A stretch of DNA of 64,000 nt, taken from assembly GCF_033115175.1 (NCBI RefSeq), contig NC_084827.1, forward strand, positions 182,820,388-182,884,387, in the 5' to 3' direction. The first letter of the stretch is position 1. Each line of letters starts with the position of its first letter. Under the pieces are notes generated by a model that saw only the letters and a program-made list of their open reading frames with translations, searched no databases and was not told the origin of the DNA. Source of the stretch: Lepus europaeus. Taxonomy: Eukaryota; Chordata; Mammalia; Lagomorpha; Leporidae. The translations under genes were made by a program, and so were the position numbers. This document shows positions 11,690 to 22,959 of the stretch, in pieces.

Positions 11690-13083
11690 GTTTCTCATGA
11701 AATTTGTGTCCACAATTGATCCCAACCATGAATTCTCTGAACACTGCTTGTCACCAGTTGTCTACCCTGTTACTCCAACTCCTGTATCTCTGTAACTTGG
11801 CACCCACATGGCACTCCATTCCCATAAGATGAATTTGTGTTTCTCATTCTTTGTCTTTATTGAATTCTTGGTATTTTCTTTAGATTGAACTTCCAGTTTA
11901 GTAATTCTACATTCAATGCTGTCTACTCCATCCCATACCTATTCATTAAGTTTCTAGTTTTTAGCATCACATTTTTCATTTCTTATAATGGTTCCTTTTC
12001 TAAGCTTCAGGGTTTTCTCCACGAATCTTGCTTTTCATATTTACTTTTCTTCTCCTTTGCCTGCCTATGTTTGTCTAACTTCCTTTTTCCTTTTCTTGTT
12101 GGTACTCAAGGAACAAAGAAATTGTTTATTCTGGCCCTGCCAAGGCAACCCACAGGTGAAACTAAAAATTCAATCAATGTATAACAAAGGTAACATAGAC
12201 TACTTTTTTTTTTTTGACAGGCAGAGTGGACAGTGAGAGAGACAGAGAGAAAGGTCTTCCTTTGCCATTAGTTCACCCTCCAATGGCCACCGGCAGCTGG
12301 CACACTGCAGCCAGCACACCATGCTGATCTGAAGCCAGGAGCCAGGTGCTTCTCCTGGTCTCCCATGGGGTGCAGGGCCCAAGGACCTGGGCCATCCTCC
12401 ACTGCATTCCCGGGCCACAGCAGAGAGCTGTCCTGGAAGAGGGGCAACCGGGACAGAATCTGGCACCCTAACCGGGACTAGAACCCGATGTGCCGGTGCC
12501 GCAAGGTGGAGGATTAGCCTATTGAGCCACGGCACCCGCCCACAGACTACTTTTTAAGTTGATAATTTTATATGGCTGTGAATGATGCTACAAATATCCA
12601 AATGGCTCTTGGTAGAGAAAAGGTTCTCCAGCCATGCAAGATGTGTTGCAGAATCTAGACGGTAATTCATCTGGGCCTGAAGTTTCCCTATAGGAAGCTT
12701 CACTAACAATTCAATTAATTTAATAGAAATGGGACTAATGACTAAAGTTTGGTAGCTTGTGTCTGAAGAAAGTGTAAATTTTAAGTTCTTTTGATTTTAT
12801 GGGCATAGAGTATTTCTTTATCAGCTAATGATGGTAGGACCCTTAATTATGTCTCCTTGTTCATCCTTGACATGGGCATTTTGTGTCATTTTTCTTTTTT
12901 CCTACTCAGCATCCTTTGATACTTATTAATTTATTGACTTTTTTAAAAAAAAGAATCAGTTTCTAGTATTGATGATTTTTTATTTTTTTTTCTGTTTTGA
13001 ATTCCAGTTTTTCTCTCATACTTGTGTGTTCCTTAATTCTGCTTATTTTTTATTTCCTTTGCTCTTCCAAAATGTATTGTTTC
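11690..13083 (-). mobile_element. Old L1 fragments, minus strand
   Basis: From about 12,590 the sequence follows antisense L1 ORF2 (TCATCTGGGCCTGAAG, then the segment with GTAGCTTGTGTCTG and AATTATGTCTCCTTG). The stretch 11,690-12,196 is T-rich and resembles antisense L1 near ORF1, less surely. A CSINE interrupts at 12,209. Confidence 0.6.
12209..12543 (-). mobile_element. CSINE with exact target-site duplication
   Basis: Poly-T then GACAGGCAGAGTGGACAG, ending in the tRNA-like head GAGCCACGGCACCCGCCC. Flanked by AGACTACTTTTT at 12,197-12,208 and 12,544-12,555. Confidence 0.95.
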
Positions 13084-13346
13084 TTCCTGCGTGGACAGCT
13101 GGCCGTGGCTGTGTCTTCACCAGACTTTCCACAGTGCCGGCAGCAGGCACTGTGTCTCTTCCTCTTCTCATTAAGGCCCTGGTTGCATCATGAAAGCCCC
13201 TCCCCATGAGCTAATCAACCCCAGGCATCTCCCACAGGTGTCATCTCCACACACCAGCACCATGCAGGTGAGGACTCACATGCACAGAGCACCTCTTTCA
13301 CAGCCTCACACACTTTAGCTCTTACATTTTCCTTTTCTTTATTTTT
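13084..13346. other. Unassigned, possibly LTR-derived
   Basis: CTTCTCATTAAGGCCCTGG and CATGAGCTAATCAACCCC resemble parts of old LTRs, but the match is weak. Confidence 0.25.
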
Positions 13347-14957
13347 GAAACCTTTTATTTAATAAATATAAATTTCATAGATACAGCTTTTGGATTATAG
13401 CAGCTCTCCCCCCACCATACCCACCCTCCCATGCCACTCCTGTCCCACCTCCTACTCCCTCTCCCATCCCATTTTTCATTAAGATTAATTTTTAATTATC
13501 TTTATATACAGAAGACCAACTCTGTACTAAGTAAAGATTTCAACAGTTTGCACCCACACAGACACACAAAATATAAAACACTGTCTGAAAACAAGTTTTA
13601 CAATTAATTCTCATAGTACAACTCATTAAGGACAGAGATCCCACATGGGGAGTAAGTGCACAGTGATACCTGTTGTTGATTTAACAATTGACACTCATTT
13701 ATGATGTCAGTAATCACCCGAGGCTCTTGTCATGAGCTGCCAAAGCTACGGAAGCTTCTTGAGTTCACAAACTACAACCTTATTTAGATAAGGGCAGAAT
13801 CAAAGTAGAAGTTCTCTCCTCCCTTCAGAGAAAAATACCTCCTTCTTTGATGGCCCCTTCTTTCCACTGGGATCTCACTCACAAGGATCCTTCATGTGGG
13901 TCATTTTTGCCACAGTGTCTTGGCTTTTCATGCCTGAAATGCTCTCAGGGACTTTTTAGCCAGATCCAAATATCTTAAGGGCTGATTCTGAGGTCAGAGT
14001 GCTATTTAGGACATTTGTCATTCTATGAGTCTGCTATGTGGCCCACTTCCCATGTTGGATCATTCTCTCCTTTTTAATTCTATCTATTGTTATTAGCAGA
14101 CACTTATTTATGTGACCCCTTTGACACGTATTCCTATCATTATGATCAGTTATGCACTTAAAATGATCACTTTAGTAAGATGGCATTGGTACCTGCCAAC
14201 TTAATGGGATTTGCAGTCCCATAGCAAGTTCTTAGTTTACCCTTAGAGATAAGTCTTTGGGAACGTATGCCGAACTATACATCTCCTCCCTCACTTACTT
14301 CCAATCTTATTTTTAACAGGGATTAATTTTCAATTGGATTTAAACACCTAGGAATAATTCTGTGTTAAGTAAAGAGTTCACCCAATGGTATTAAGTAGGA
14401 AAAGAAAATACTAAAAAGAATAAAATAGTAAGCTGTTTCTCGACAGTCAGTAGAAGGGTTGATCACATCATTGCTTCTGATAGTGTTCATTTCACTTCTA
14501 CAGGTTTCCTTTTAGGTGTTCAGTTAGTTGGCACAGATCTGGGAATGCATATGATATTTTTCTCTTTTGGAGTTGCTTATTTCACTCAGTATGATGTTTT
14601 CCAGATTCCTTCATTTTGTTGCAAATGACTGGTTTTCGGTGTTTTTTTTTTTTTTTACCGTTCTGTAGCATTCCATAGAGTACATATCCCATACTCTCTT
14701 TATCCAGTCTTTGATTGACAGTCAGTTAGGTTGATTCCATGGCTTAGCTATTGTGAATTCAGCTGTAATAAACATTGAGGTACAGATAGCTCTTTTATCT
14801 GCTGATTTCATTTCCCTTGGGTAAATTCTGAGGCATGGGATGGCTGAGTCTTATGGAGGGCTATAAGCAAATATCTGAGGTATCTCCATACTGTCTTCCA
14901 TAGTGGCTTTACCAGTTTGCATTGCCATCAACAGTGGATTAGTGTGCCTTTTCCTCC

Positions 14958-15911
14958 TCACCAGCATCTATTGTTAGTTGATTTCTGTATGAAAACCATT
15001 CTAACCCAGGTGAGGTGAAACCTCATTGTGGTTTTGATTTGCATTTCCCTGAAGGCTAGTGATCCTGAACATTTTTTCATGTGTCTGTTGGCCATTTGGA
15101 CTTCCTCTTTTGAAAAATATGTGTTTAAATCCTTGGCCCATCGCTTAAGTGGGGTGTTTGTTTTGTTGTTGTTGAGTTTCTTGATCTCTTTATATATTCT
15201 GGTTATTAATCCTTTATCAGTTGCATAATGTGCAAATAACTTCTCCCATTCTCTCGGTTGCCTCTTCATTTTGCTGACTGTTGCTTTTTCAGTACAGAAG
15301 CTTCTCAATTTGATGTAATCCCAGTTGTTAATTTTGGCTTTGACTGCCTGTGCCTCTGGGGTCTTTTCCAAGAAGTCTTTGCCTGTGCCAATGTCTTGCA
15401 GGGTTTCCCCAATGTTCTCTAAAAATTTGATGGTATCAGGTAATAGATTTAGGTCTTTAATCCAGGTTGAGTGGACTTTTGTGTAAGGTGTAAGGTAGGG
15501 GTCTTGCTTCATATTTCTGCATGTGGAAATCCAGTTTTCCCAGCACCATTTGTTGAAGAGATTGTCCATGCTGCTGCAGGGATTAGTTTTAGCCTCTTGG
15601 TCAAATATAAGCTGGTTGTAGAAGCCTGGATTGATTTCTGGTGTTTCTTTTCTGTTCCACTGGTCTATCCATCTGTTTTTGTACCACTGCCAGGCTGCTT
15701 TGATTATAAACTCACTGTAGTATGTCTTGAAATCTGGTATTGTGATGCCTCCAACTTTGTTTTTGTTATATAAGATTGCTTTAGCTATCTGAAGTCTCCT
15801 GTGTTTCCATATGAATTTCAGCATCATTTTTTCTAGATCTGAGAAGAATGTCTTTGGTATTTTGATTGGTATTGCATTGAATCTGTAAATTGCTTTTGGA
15901 AGAATGGACAT
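14958..15911 (-). pseudogene. L1 ORF2 C-terminal segment
   Basis: A 317-codon open stretch covering the post-reverse-transcriptase part of L1 ORF2, starting at [17 protein letters not shown] and running through the [11 protein letters not shown] and [18 protein letters not shown] motifs. It is the longest intact coding block in this L1. Upstream ORF2 pieces are in other frames, so no full protein can be made. Confidence 0.88.
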
Positions 15912-16182
15912 TTGGATGATGTTGATACTTCCAATCTATGAACATGGAAGGTTTTTCCATCTTTTTGTATCTTCCATTTCTTTAATGTTGTGTTTCTAAT
16001 CATAGAGATCTTTGACATCCTTAAATTTATTCCAAGGTATCCGATTTCTTTTGTAGCTATCGTTAATGGGATTGATCTTAGAAGTTCTTTCTCAGCCATG
16101 GCATTGTCTGTGTATTCAAAGGCTGTTAATTTTTGTGTATTGGTTTTATAGTCTGCTACTTTACCAAACTCGTACTTGGGCC

Positions 16183-17151
16183 TCATTCCTTTGTAATCAT
16201 AACCTCTACTCTACCACCAATGGCTCTACTCCCAACCTGTGTGTACTGATGGTCCTCTTCCCCACTTAATGCTGTATAATTGAGTTCCAATACTCTTAAT
16301 GTGGAGTCCTTGGGATCCCTTATACATAGAATCATGTCATCTGCAAAAAGGGATAGTTTGACTTCCTCCTTCCCAATTTGTATCCCTTTGATTCCTTTTT
16401 CTTGCCTAATGGCTCTGCCTAAAACTTCCAGGACTATACTGGAGAGCAATAGTGAGAGTAGGCACTCTTGTCTGGTCCCAGATCTCCATGGGAATGCTTC
16501 CAACTTTTCCCCATTCAATTGGACACTGATCATGGGTTTATCATAAATTACCTTGATTATGTTGAGGAATGTCCCTTCTATATCCAATTTGCTTAGTGTT
16601 TTAATCATGAAAGGGTGCTGTATTTTCGCAAAAGCTTTCCCTGCAACTATTGGATAATCATATGGTTTTTGTTCAGCAGCTTATTAATGTGGTGTATCAC
16701 ATTGATTGATTTGCGAATGTCGAACCATCCATGCATACCAGGGATAAATCTCACTTTGGGTGGATGAGCTTTCTGACGTGTTGTTGGATTCTATTGGCCA
16801 GAATTTTGTTGAGGATTTTTGTGTCCATGTTCATAGGGAACTTGGTCTGTAATTCTCTTTCTCTGTTGCATCTTTTTCAGGTTTAGGAATTAAGGCGATG
16901 CTGGATTCATAGAAAGAATTTGGGAGGATTACCTCCCTTTCCATTATTTTGAATAACTTGAGAATTGCAGTTAGTTCTTCTTTAAATGTCTGGTAGAATT
17001 CAGTAGTGAAACCATACAGTCCTGGGCTTTTCTTTGTTGACAGGGTCTTTATTACTGACGCAATATCTGTCTTGGCTATATTTCTGTTTAGGTTTTCTAT
17101 GTCTTCATGGCTCAATTTTGGTAGGTTGTGTGTATCCTGGAATCTATTCAT
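16183..17151 (-). pseudogene. L1 ORF2 reverse transcriptase region (broken)
   Basis: Two open pieces (16,183-16,608 and 16,831-17,151) carry reverse transcriptase landmarks: the catalytic-site motif FADDM in the first, and [15 protein letters not shown] followed by ALIPKPEKD in the second. Stops and frameshifts separate them from each other and from the neighbouring ORF2 blocks. Confidence 0.88.
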
Positions 17152-17577
17152 TTCTTCTAGTTTTCTGTTTGTTGGCAGACAACTCTTTGTAGTAGTTTCT
17201 GATGATTCTTTTTATTTCTATGGTGTCTGTTGTTACATTCCCTTTTTCATCTCTAATTTTATTGATTTCAGTCTTTTCTTTCCTTTTTTGGGTTAATTGG
17301 GCCAAAGGTGTGTCTATTTTGCTTATTTTTTCAAAAACCCGCTCTTCGTTTTGCTGATCTTTTGTATTGTTTTCTTGGATTCAATTTTGTTGATTTCTTC
17401 TCCAATTTTAATTATTTCTTTTCTCCTACTAGTTTTGGGTTTGATTTGCTGTTGTTTTTCTACATCCCAGAGATGCACTGATAGCTTATTTATGTGGTGC
17501 TTTTCCAATTTCTTGATGTAGGCACCTATTGCTGTAAACTTTCCTCTTAACACTTCTTTTGCTGTATCCCATAGATT

Positions 17578-18311
17578 TTAATATGTTGTATAGTTGTCTT
17601 CATTTGTTTCCATAAAGTTTTTGATTTCTCTTTTGATTTCTTCTATGACACACGGTTCATTTAAGAGCATGTTGTTCAGTCTCCATGCATATGCTCTATT
17701 GATTCCTGAGTTGCTGATTTCCAGCTTCATTCCATTGTGGTCTGAGAAGATACATGGTATAATTTTGATTTTTTTTTTTAATTTGCTGAGACTTGCTTTA
17801 TGGCTTAGTGTGTGGTCACTCCCAGAGAAAGTTCCATGCACTGCTGAGAAGAATTGTATTCTGCAACTGTATGATGAAAAGTCCTGTAGATATGTCAGGT
17901 CCATTTTGTCTATAGTGTTCATTAACTCTGCTATTTCCTTGCTGATTTTCTGTCTGGCTGATCAGTCCATTGTTGAAATTGGGGGATTGACGTCCCCCAT
18001 GCTATTGTATTGGAGTCTATGTCTCCATTTAAATCCATTAATGGTTCTTTTAAATAGCCTGGTGCCTGGTAATTAGGTGCATATGCATTTATAATAGTTA
18101 CATCTTCCTGTTGAAGTGATCCCTTAATCATTGCATAGTGCCCTTCTTTTTCTCTTTTAACAATTTTTGTGTTAAAGTCTATTATGCCTGGTATTAAGAT
18201 GGCTATACCAGCTCTTTTATGGTTTCCGCTGGCATGGAATATCTTTTTCCATATTTTCACTTCCAGTCTGCATGCATTTCGTTGCTGAGATGTGTTTCTT
18301 GTAGACAGCAA
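17578..18311 (-). pseudogene. L1 ORF2 endonuclease region (broken)
   Basis: Pieces at 17,578-17,922 and 17,931-18,311 match the AP-type endonuclease domain of L1 ORF2. Visible features are KRAGIAILI, the INAYAPN motif, and SDHNGMKLEI near the end of the domain. The GDFN motif is degraded, and the pieces lie in different frames. Confidence 0.85.
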
Positions 18312-18939
18312 ATAAATGGGTTTTGTTTTTTAATCCATTCAGCCTGTCTGTGTCTTTTAGCTGGAGAGTTGAGGCCATTTACATTCAAGGTGACTATTTA
18401 TAAGTAATGACTTTGCCCTGCCATTTTTCCAAAAATATCCTATTTTTCATTTTGAATTTCCTTTGATTTTTTACTGGGAGATTTTCTCCCTTTAGCTTCT
18501 CTCATGGTGATGGCCATGTTTCTGTGTGCAGCACATCCTTAAGCATCTTTTGTAGGGCTGGATGGGTGGTGACAAATTTTTTTAATTTCTGTTTGTTGTG
18601 GAAGTCTTTATTTCATCTTCATTCATAAATGAGAGTTTTGCAGGGTATTCTGGGTTGACAGTTTTTTTTCTCTTGAGACTTGGACTGTAGCCCACCATTC
18701 TCTCCTAGCCTATAGGGTTTCTGATGAAAAGTCCGCTGTGAGTCTCATTGGAGATCCTCTGAAAATAATCTGGCATTTCTCTCAATCACATTTTAAAATA
18801 TATTCTTTATGCTTTACTGTGGAGAGTTTGATTACATTGTGTTGTGGTGAAGATCTTTTCTGGTCATGTCTATTAGTTCTATGTGCTTTCTGTACTTGGA
18901 TGTCCCTTTTTTCCCCTCAAAATTAGGGAGGCTTTCTCT

Positions 18940-19790
18940 TATTATTTCACTAAAAAGGCCTTCTAATCCCTTCTCTCTTTCCATGGCTTCAGGAATTCCT
19001 AGAACCCATATGTTGGGTCACTTGATAGTGCCCTATAGATTCCCAACAGTGTTTTTTAATTTCCTCCTTTTTAAAATTTTTTTGACAGGCAGAGTGGACA
19101 GTGAGAGAGACAGAGAGAAAGGTCTTCCTTTTTCTGTTGGTTCACCCCACAATGGCCACTGCGGCCAGCACACCGCGCTGATCCATAGCCAGGAGCCAGG
19201 TGCTTCTCCTGGTCTCCCATGCAGGTGCAGAGCACAAACACTTGAGCCATCCTCCACTGCCTTCCCGGGCCACAGCAGAGAGCTGGACTGGAGGAGGAGC
19301 AACCGGGACAGAATTCAGCACCCCGACCAGGACTAGAACCCGGGTTGCCAGTTCCACAGGAGGAGGATTAGCCTATTGAGCCATGGCGCCAGCCTAATTT
19401 TCTCTTCTTGTGCTTGGCCTGACTGTATAAATTCCTGGGCTTTGTCTTCTATGTTGGATATTCTTTCTTCTGCTTCACTGGTTCTATTGTTAAGGCTTTC
19501 CACTGCATTTTTATTTGTTCTATTGAAACATTCATTCATTTTGATTTTTCTTTAAGATCACAATTTTGTGAGAGAAATTTTATTTCATGTTATGTATGGA
19601 TTTCAGTAGTTCGTGCAATTGCTTCTGATTACTTCTATGCAATCTTATGATCAGTTTTTTGAATTCCATTTCTGGCATTTCATCAATATCATCTTCACAA
19701 TCTAGTACTGAAGTGTCACGTTCTTTTGGGGGCATCTTGTTGTCTTCCTTATTCTTGTTTCTTGAATTGGTGCATTTGTTATTTGTCATT
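18940..19790 (-). pseudogene. L1 ORF1 remains, split by a SINE
   Basis: The minus-strand open pieces at 19,580-19,789 and 19,333-19,539 match the N-terminal and coiled-coil parts of L1 ORF1 (TSEAEERISNIEDKAQEFIQ). The CSINE at 19,070-19,394 interrupts the frame. Confidence 0.8.
19070..19394 (-). mobile_element. CSINE inserted in L1 ORF1
   Basis: TTTTTTTGACAGGCAGAGTG to GAGCCATGGCGCCAGCC. L1 sequence resumes on the far side with an imperfect target duplication (TAATTTCCTCCTT versus TAATTTTCTCTT). The insertion is younger than the L1. Confidence 0.93.
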
Positions 19791-20929
19791 TGTGGAGATA
19801 CTCACTGGTTTCTTCATTTTTTTCCTGCTGTGGTGGCTGGCTTTTATCTTTGTACTATGACTCTGTAGATAAGTGTAGTGTCTTCTTTCAGTGAATATCT
19901 AGCAGCATGTGGTGGGTGTGGCCAGGGAGCTCTGTTCAGTTCTCCAGGGTGAAGGGTGTGTGTAAGGTGATACACCCAGGTTTGGAATGGTAAATCTCTT
20001 TTTTTTTTCATCAGAAAAGAGGTTTATTCTGCCCAGTTGAGCTCCTCTCCTCAAAGGAGACCAGTGCCTGAACACTAGCCTCAGTGGATTTAATAGTCTT
20101 CCACTCTGCCACAAGGTCCACACAAAGGATTTGTGCAGTCCTCAGTATAAGCTCAGATTCTCCAGCTATGTCCCTCACCAGGTAACCAGGAATCCTTGAG
20201 CCTCCCACAGTGACTGCCCAAAGTCCCAGCCACACTGTGAGTCCTACCACACAGCCTCAGTTTTTCTCAGAGTCCTGGCACATAAGCCTCCCACAGTCAT
20301 GAGCACCCAGCCCCGTTAGTTCCCCTCACCAGAGCCAGGAGTCTCTACTTGGCTAGCTGCTGGGTGCAGGTACAAGCTGGTGCAACTGTTATGTATGTTC
20401 AAAATGGTGCCCACTCTATCAGCTTGTTACAGGATGCCATTGTATGGTGAACAGGAAGAGAGAAATGTGTCCCTCCTTTTTTTTCCTCCTCTAGTTTGAC
20501 AGGTACACTATCCCCTATGGGGATCCAAGCTGGGTTCCCTCTAGTCTCTTCCTACAGCTTTGTCACCAATGGCTTGGGCTGCTGCAGTCTGGTCTCACCT
20601 CACTCTCTGGCGCATAGGCTCTTGGCTGTTGGAGTCCCGAGCTGTGGGCACTCTTGCCCTCCACATAGATCCACTGTGTCCCTCTAATTTGTGTAGCATT
20701 TCCTATGCCATTTTATCCCTAATCTCTTCCTTGAGACTGCACTCTCTCTACTCTTTTTTAAAACTATCTTCTCCTAGACTACAGCAGTAAGCTCCCTCCC
20801 TACTCTGCCATCTTGGAACATCTTCTGTTATTTATTTCTATTATTTTAAAGTTAAATGATAGCTTGCATCATTGAATTTTTCATTGTAATTTTCTGTATT
20901 AAGTCAAAATAAAGTAACTATGAAGAGGG

Positions 20930-21340
20930 CAAATTAGTCAAAAATATGGCTTTCTGCTCAAGAAAAAATTAACACCCACTTCACAACACAGACAATATAA
21001 ACTCCAGCTGTGTCAGTGATTTGTTGAAAGAGTAAACCCCCCAGAAGTCTGAGTAGAGGATTTCAGAGAGGCTCTACGATGGGTGTGCTTGTTCATGTTG
21101 GGTGTGGTCAAACGCACGGTCTGCCCAGGAGAAACCCCAACGTTCTCAAGGAGAGAGCAGGATGTGCCTGTGGACAGTCATATGAGAGTCCTGGAGACAA
21201 GACCAAGGTCAGCAGCAAACTGGAAAAGGTGCTTGCAGCACACATAAGAGATCCTTGGTCTATTACATGTAAAGAGTTCCTAATACTCAACAAGAGGAAG
21301 CACAACAATCCAAGGGGAAAGTGAGATATTGTAAAGCAGA
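20930..21340 (+). mobile_element. Possible old L1 fragment
   Basis: AAGAAAAAATTAACACCCAC early on, and AAAGAGTTCCTAATACTCAA then AACAATCCAAGGGGAAA later, fit diverged sense-strand L1 ORF2. The middle is unclear. Confidence 0.4.
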
Positions 21341-22959
21341 AGTAGAAAATCAGGGACAAGACTGGACCTTGTACAGAAAATGTTCCCTGCCCAGCAGGGG
21401 ACTGCACCCAAGCTGAAGTCTATAACCTGTACATAATGAGGCCAGGTAAGATTTTCAAAGCCTAAATTAAAATCAGTGGGGAGAGTTCTACGCCATGGTG
21501 GGAACACAGCTCTGCAAGATCTCTGACCCCATCAGTATGGAGCTATTGTGCCTGGGCTCTGGTCTACACCAGGCCTGTCTGGCTTGGGTCATGGCTCCAG
21601 GCATCACTATCGAATGGGGAGTGTGAGTGTGGGGGAGTAGGCTGCAGAGCCAGAGACACAGGTAGCCAGCAGCCTTCAGGAAATGGTCAGCCCCACTGAG
21701 AAGCATGCTCCTAACAGCGAAACCCGTGTCCTAAGCCCTGAGAGCCATGTACATCTGTCCTCTGGTGTGTCTGTGCTCAGATGCTGGTCACCAGGAATGG
21801 GGGATGTGAATGTGGAGGCTGACATGTCTGAAGACCTGCTGTCAACCAGCTGGAGCCCTGGGAGCACCCACAGGCTGGAGACCTTGGGAGCAGAGGTTCC
21901 TGCTCACATTCAAAGGCAGGAAAACAAGCAAGTGGACGCATGGAAAACTGAGCTCAAGGTCCCAGCTCCAAGGCAGTCAGCAGGAAGAGCTCACTCTTAT
22001 GCAGGGAGAACCAGAGATCAGCTAGTCACATGAAGCCCTCACACACAGAGAAAGTCATCAACTCCACCAGGGTGTGGATTTGAATTTTAAACTCATTCGC
22101 ACACATTTCAACCCATCATGATGCTGTTGCAGAGGCCAGCACCCGGTGACTCAGTGGAGGTCACATACAGAATTAACCATCACACTCTAGGGTCAACACA
22201 CAGAGATCGGTGCTCTTACTTCCTGGTAAGCGGAGACAAATGCACAGCTGCAGGTACCAACTGTATGAGGGCAACAGGGAATCACCATGAAAACCAGCTG
22301 CTGGCCTACAGGAACATCGGGTGACATGTGAACACTATGCAGTATTGTTTATGGTTGGGAGAAACAGCCGTGAGGTCCATTCCTGTATGTAAATAAAGCG
22401 TGATGACCCTCGCAAGGGAAGAGACCCTGAGCTGTGCGTGGTATGGAGCTGAGTGGCACTGAGCTGCGGACCTTACAAACGTTATGCACTTTTCAGAGAG
22501 CACAAAAGGAAAGCTCGTCTACAGCTGACCCCACTGCTCCCACTGCTCCCAGGGCTCAGGTGCAGAGGGCCAAAGGCGCAGGTCCGCCTTCCTGCTCCCG
22601 TCTTCAAACAGGTGCTCATTTTTAAAAAGTACAGAGCTGTAAGTGTGTTCACAGCCAATAAAAATCTGTGCAAAGGAAATGTGAGGTGGCCTCATGTGAC
22701 TGGGGGCTCTGTTGCCATGAGAGGGGTTGTGCCCGAGGTCTGTTGTGGAGCAGAGGGGTCTGGGTCCTCGAGGCAAGAACTCTTCCCATCAGGTCACTTT
22801 CTCAACCAAAAAGGTGGGGGTGGGGCAGAAGCAGGTGGTCCATGAGAGGACCTTGCACCTGCAGCTCACACTTGCCTGCGGGGACAGTGCCCTGAGGCCA
22901 ACTAGGTCTGGCTTGTGATTTTCTTCACATCTCCTTTTCATGCCTCAGAGCCTGAGGAA
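21341..22959. other. No recognised gene
   Basis: Mixed sequence before duplication copy A. Frames of 60-130 codons overlap on both strands without likeness to known proteins. Confidence 0.4.

Larger units (their letters stand above)
13347..20823 (-). mobile_element. Nearly full-length rabbit-type L1, ORFs broken, split by a SINE
   Basis: Read on the minus strand: 5' UTR about 20,823-19,860, ORF1 about 19,790-18,940, ORF2 about 18,390-14,958, 3' UTR about 14,950-13,347. A CSINE sits inside ORF1 at 19,070-19,394. All domains are recognisable but interrupted by many stops and frameshifts, so it is dead. At about 7.15 kb without the SINE it is near the full length expected of rabbit L1. Confidence 0.92.
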
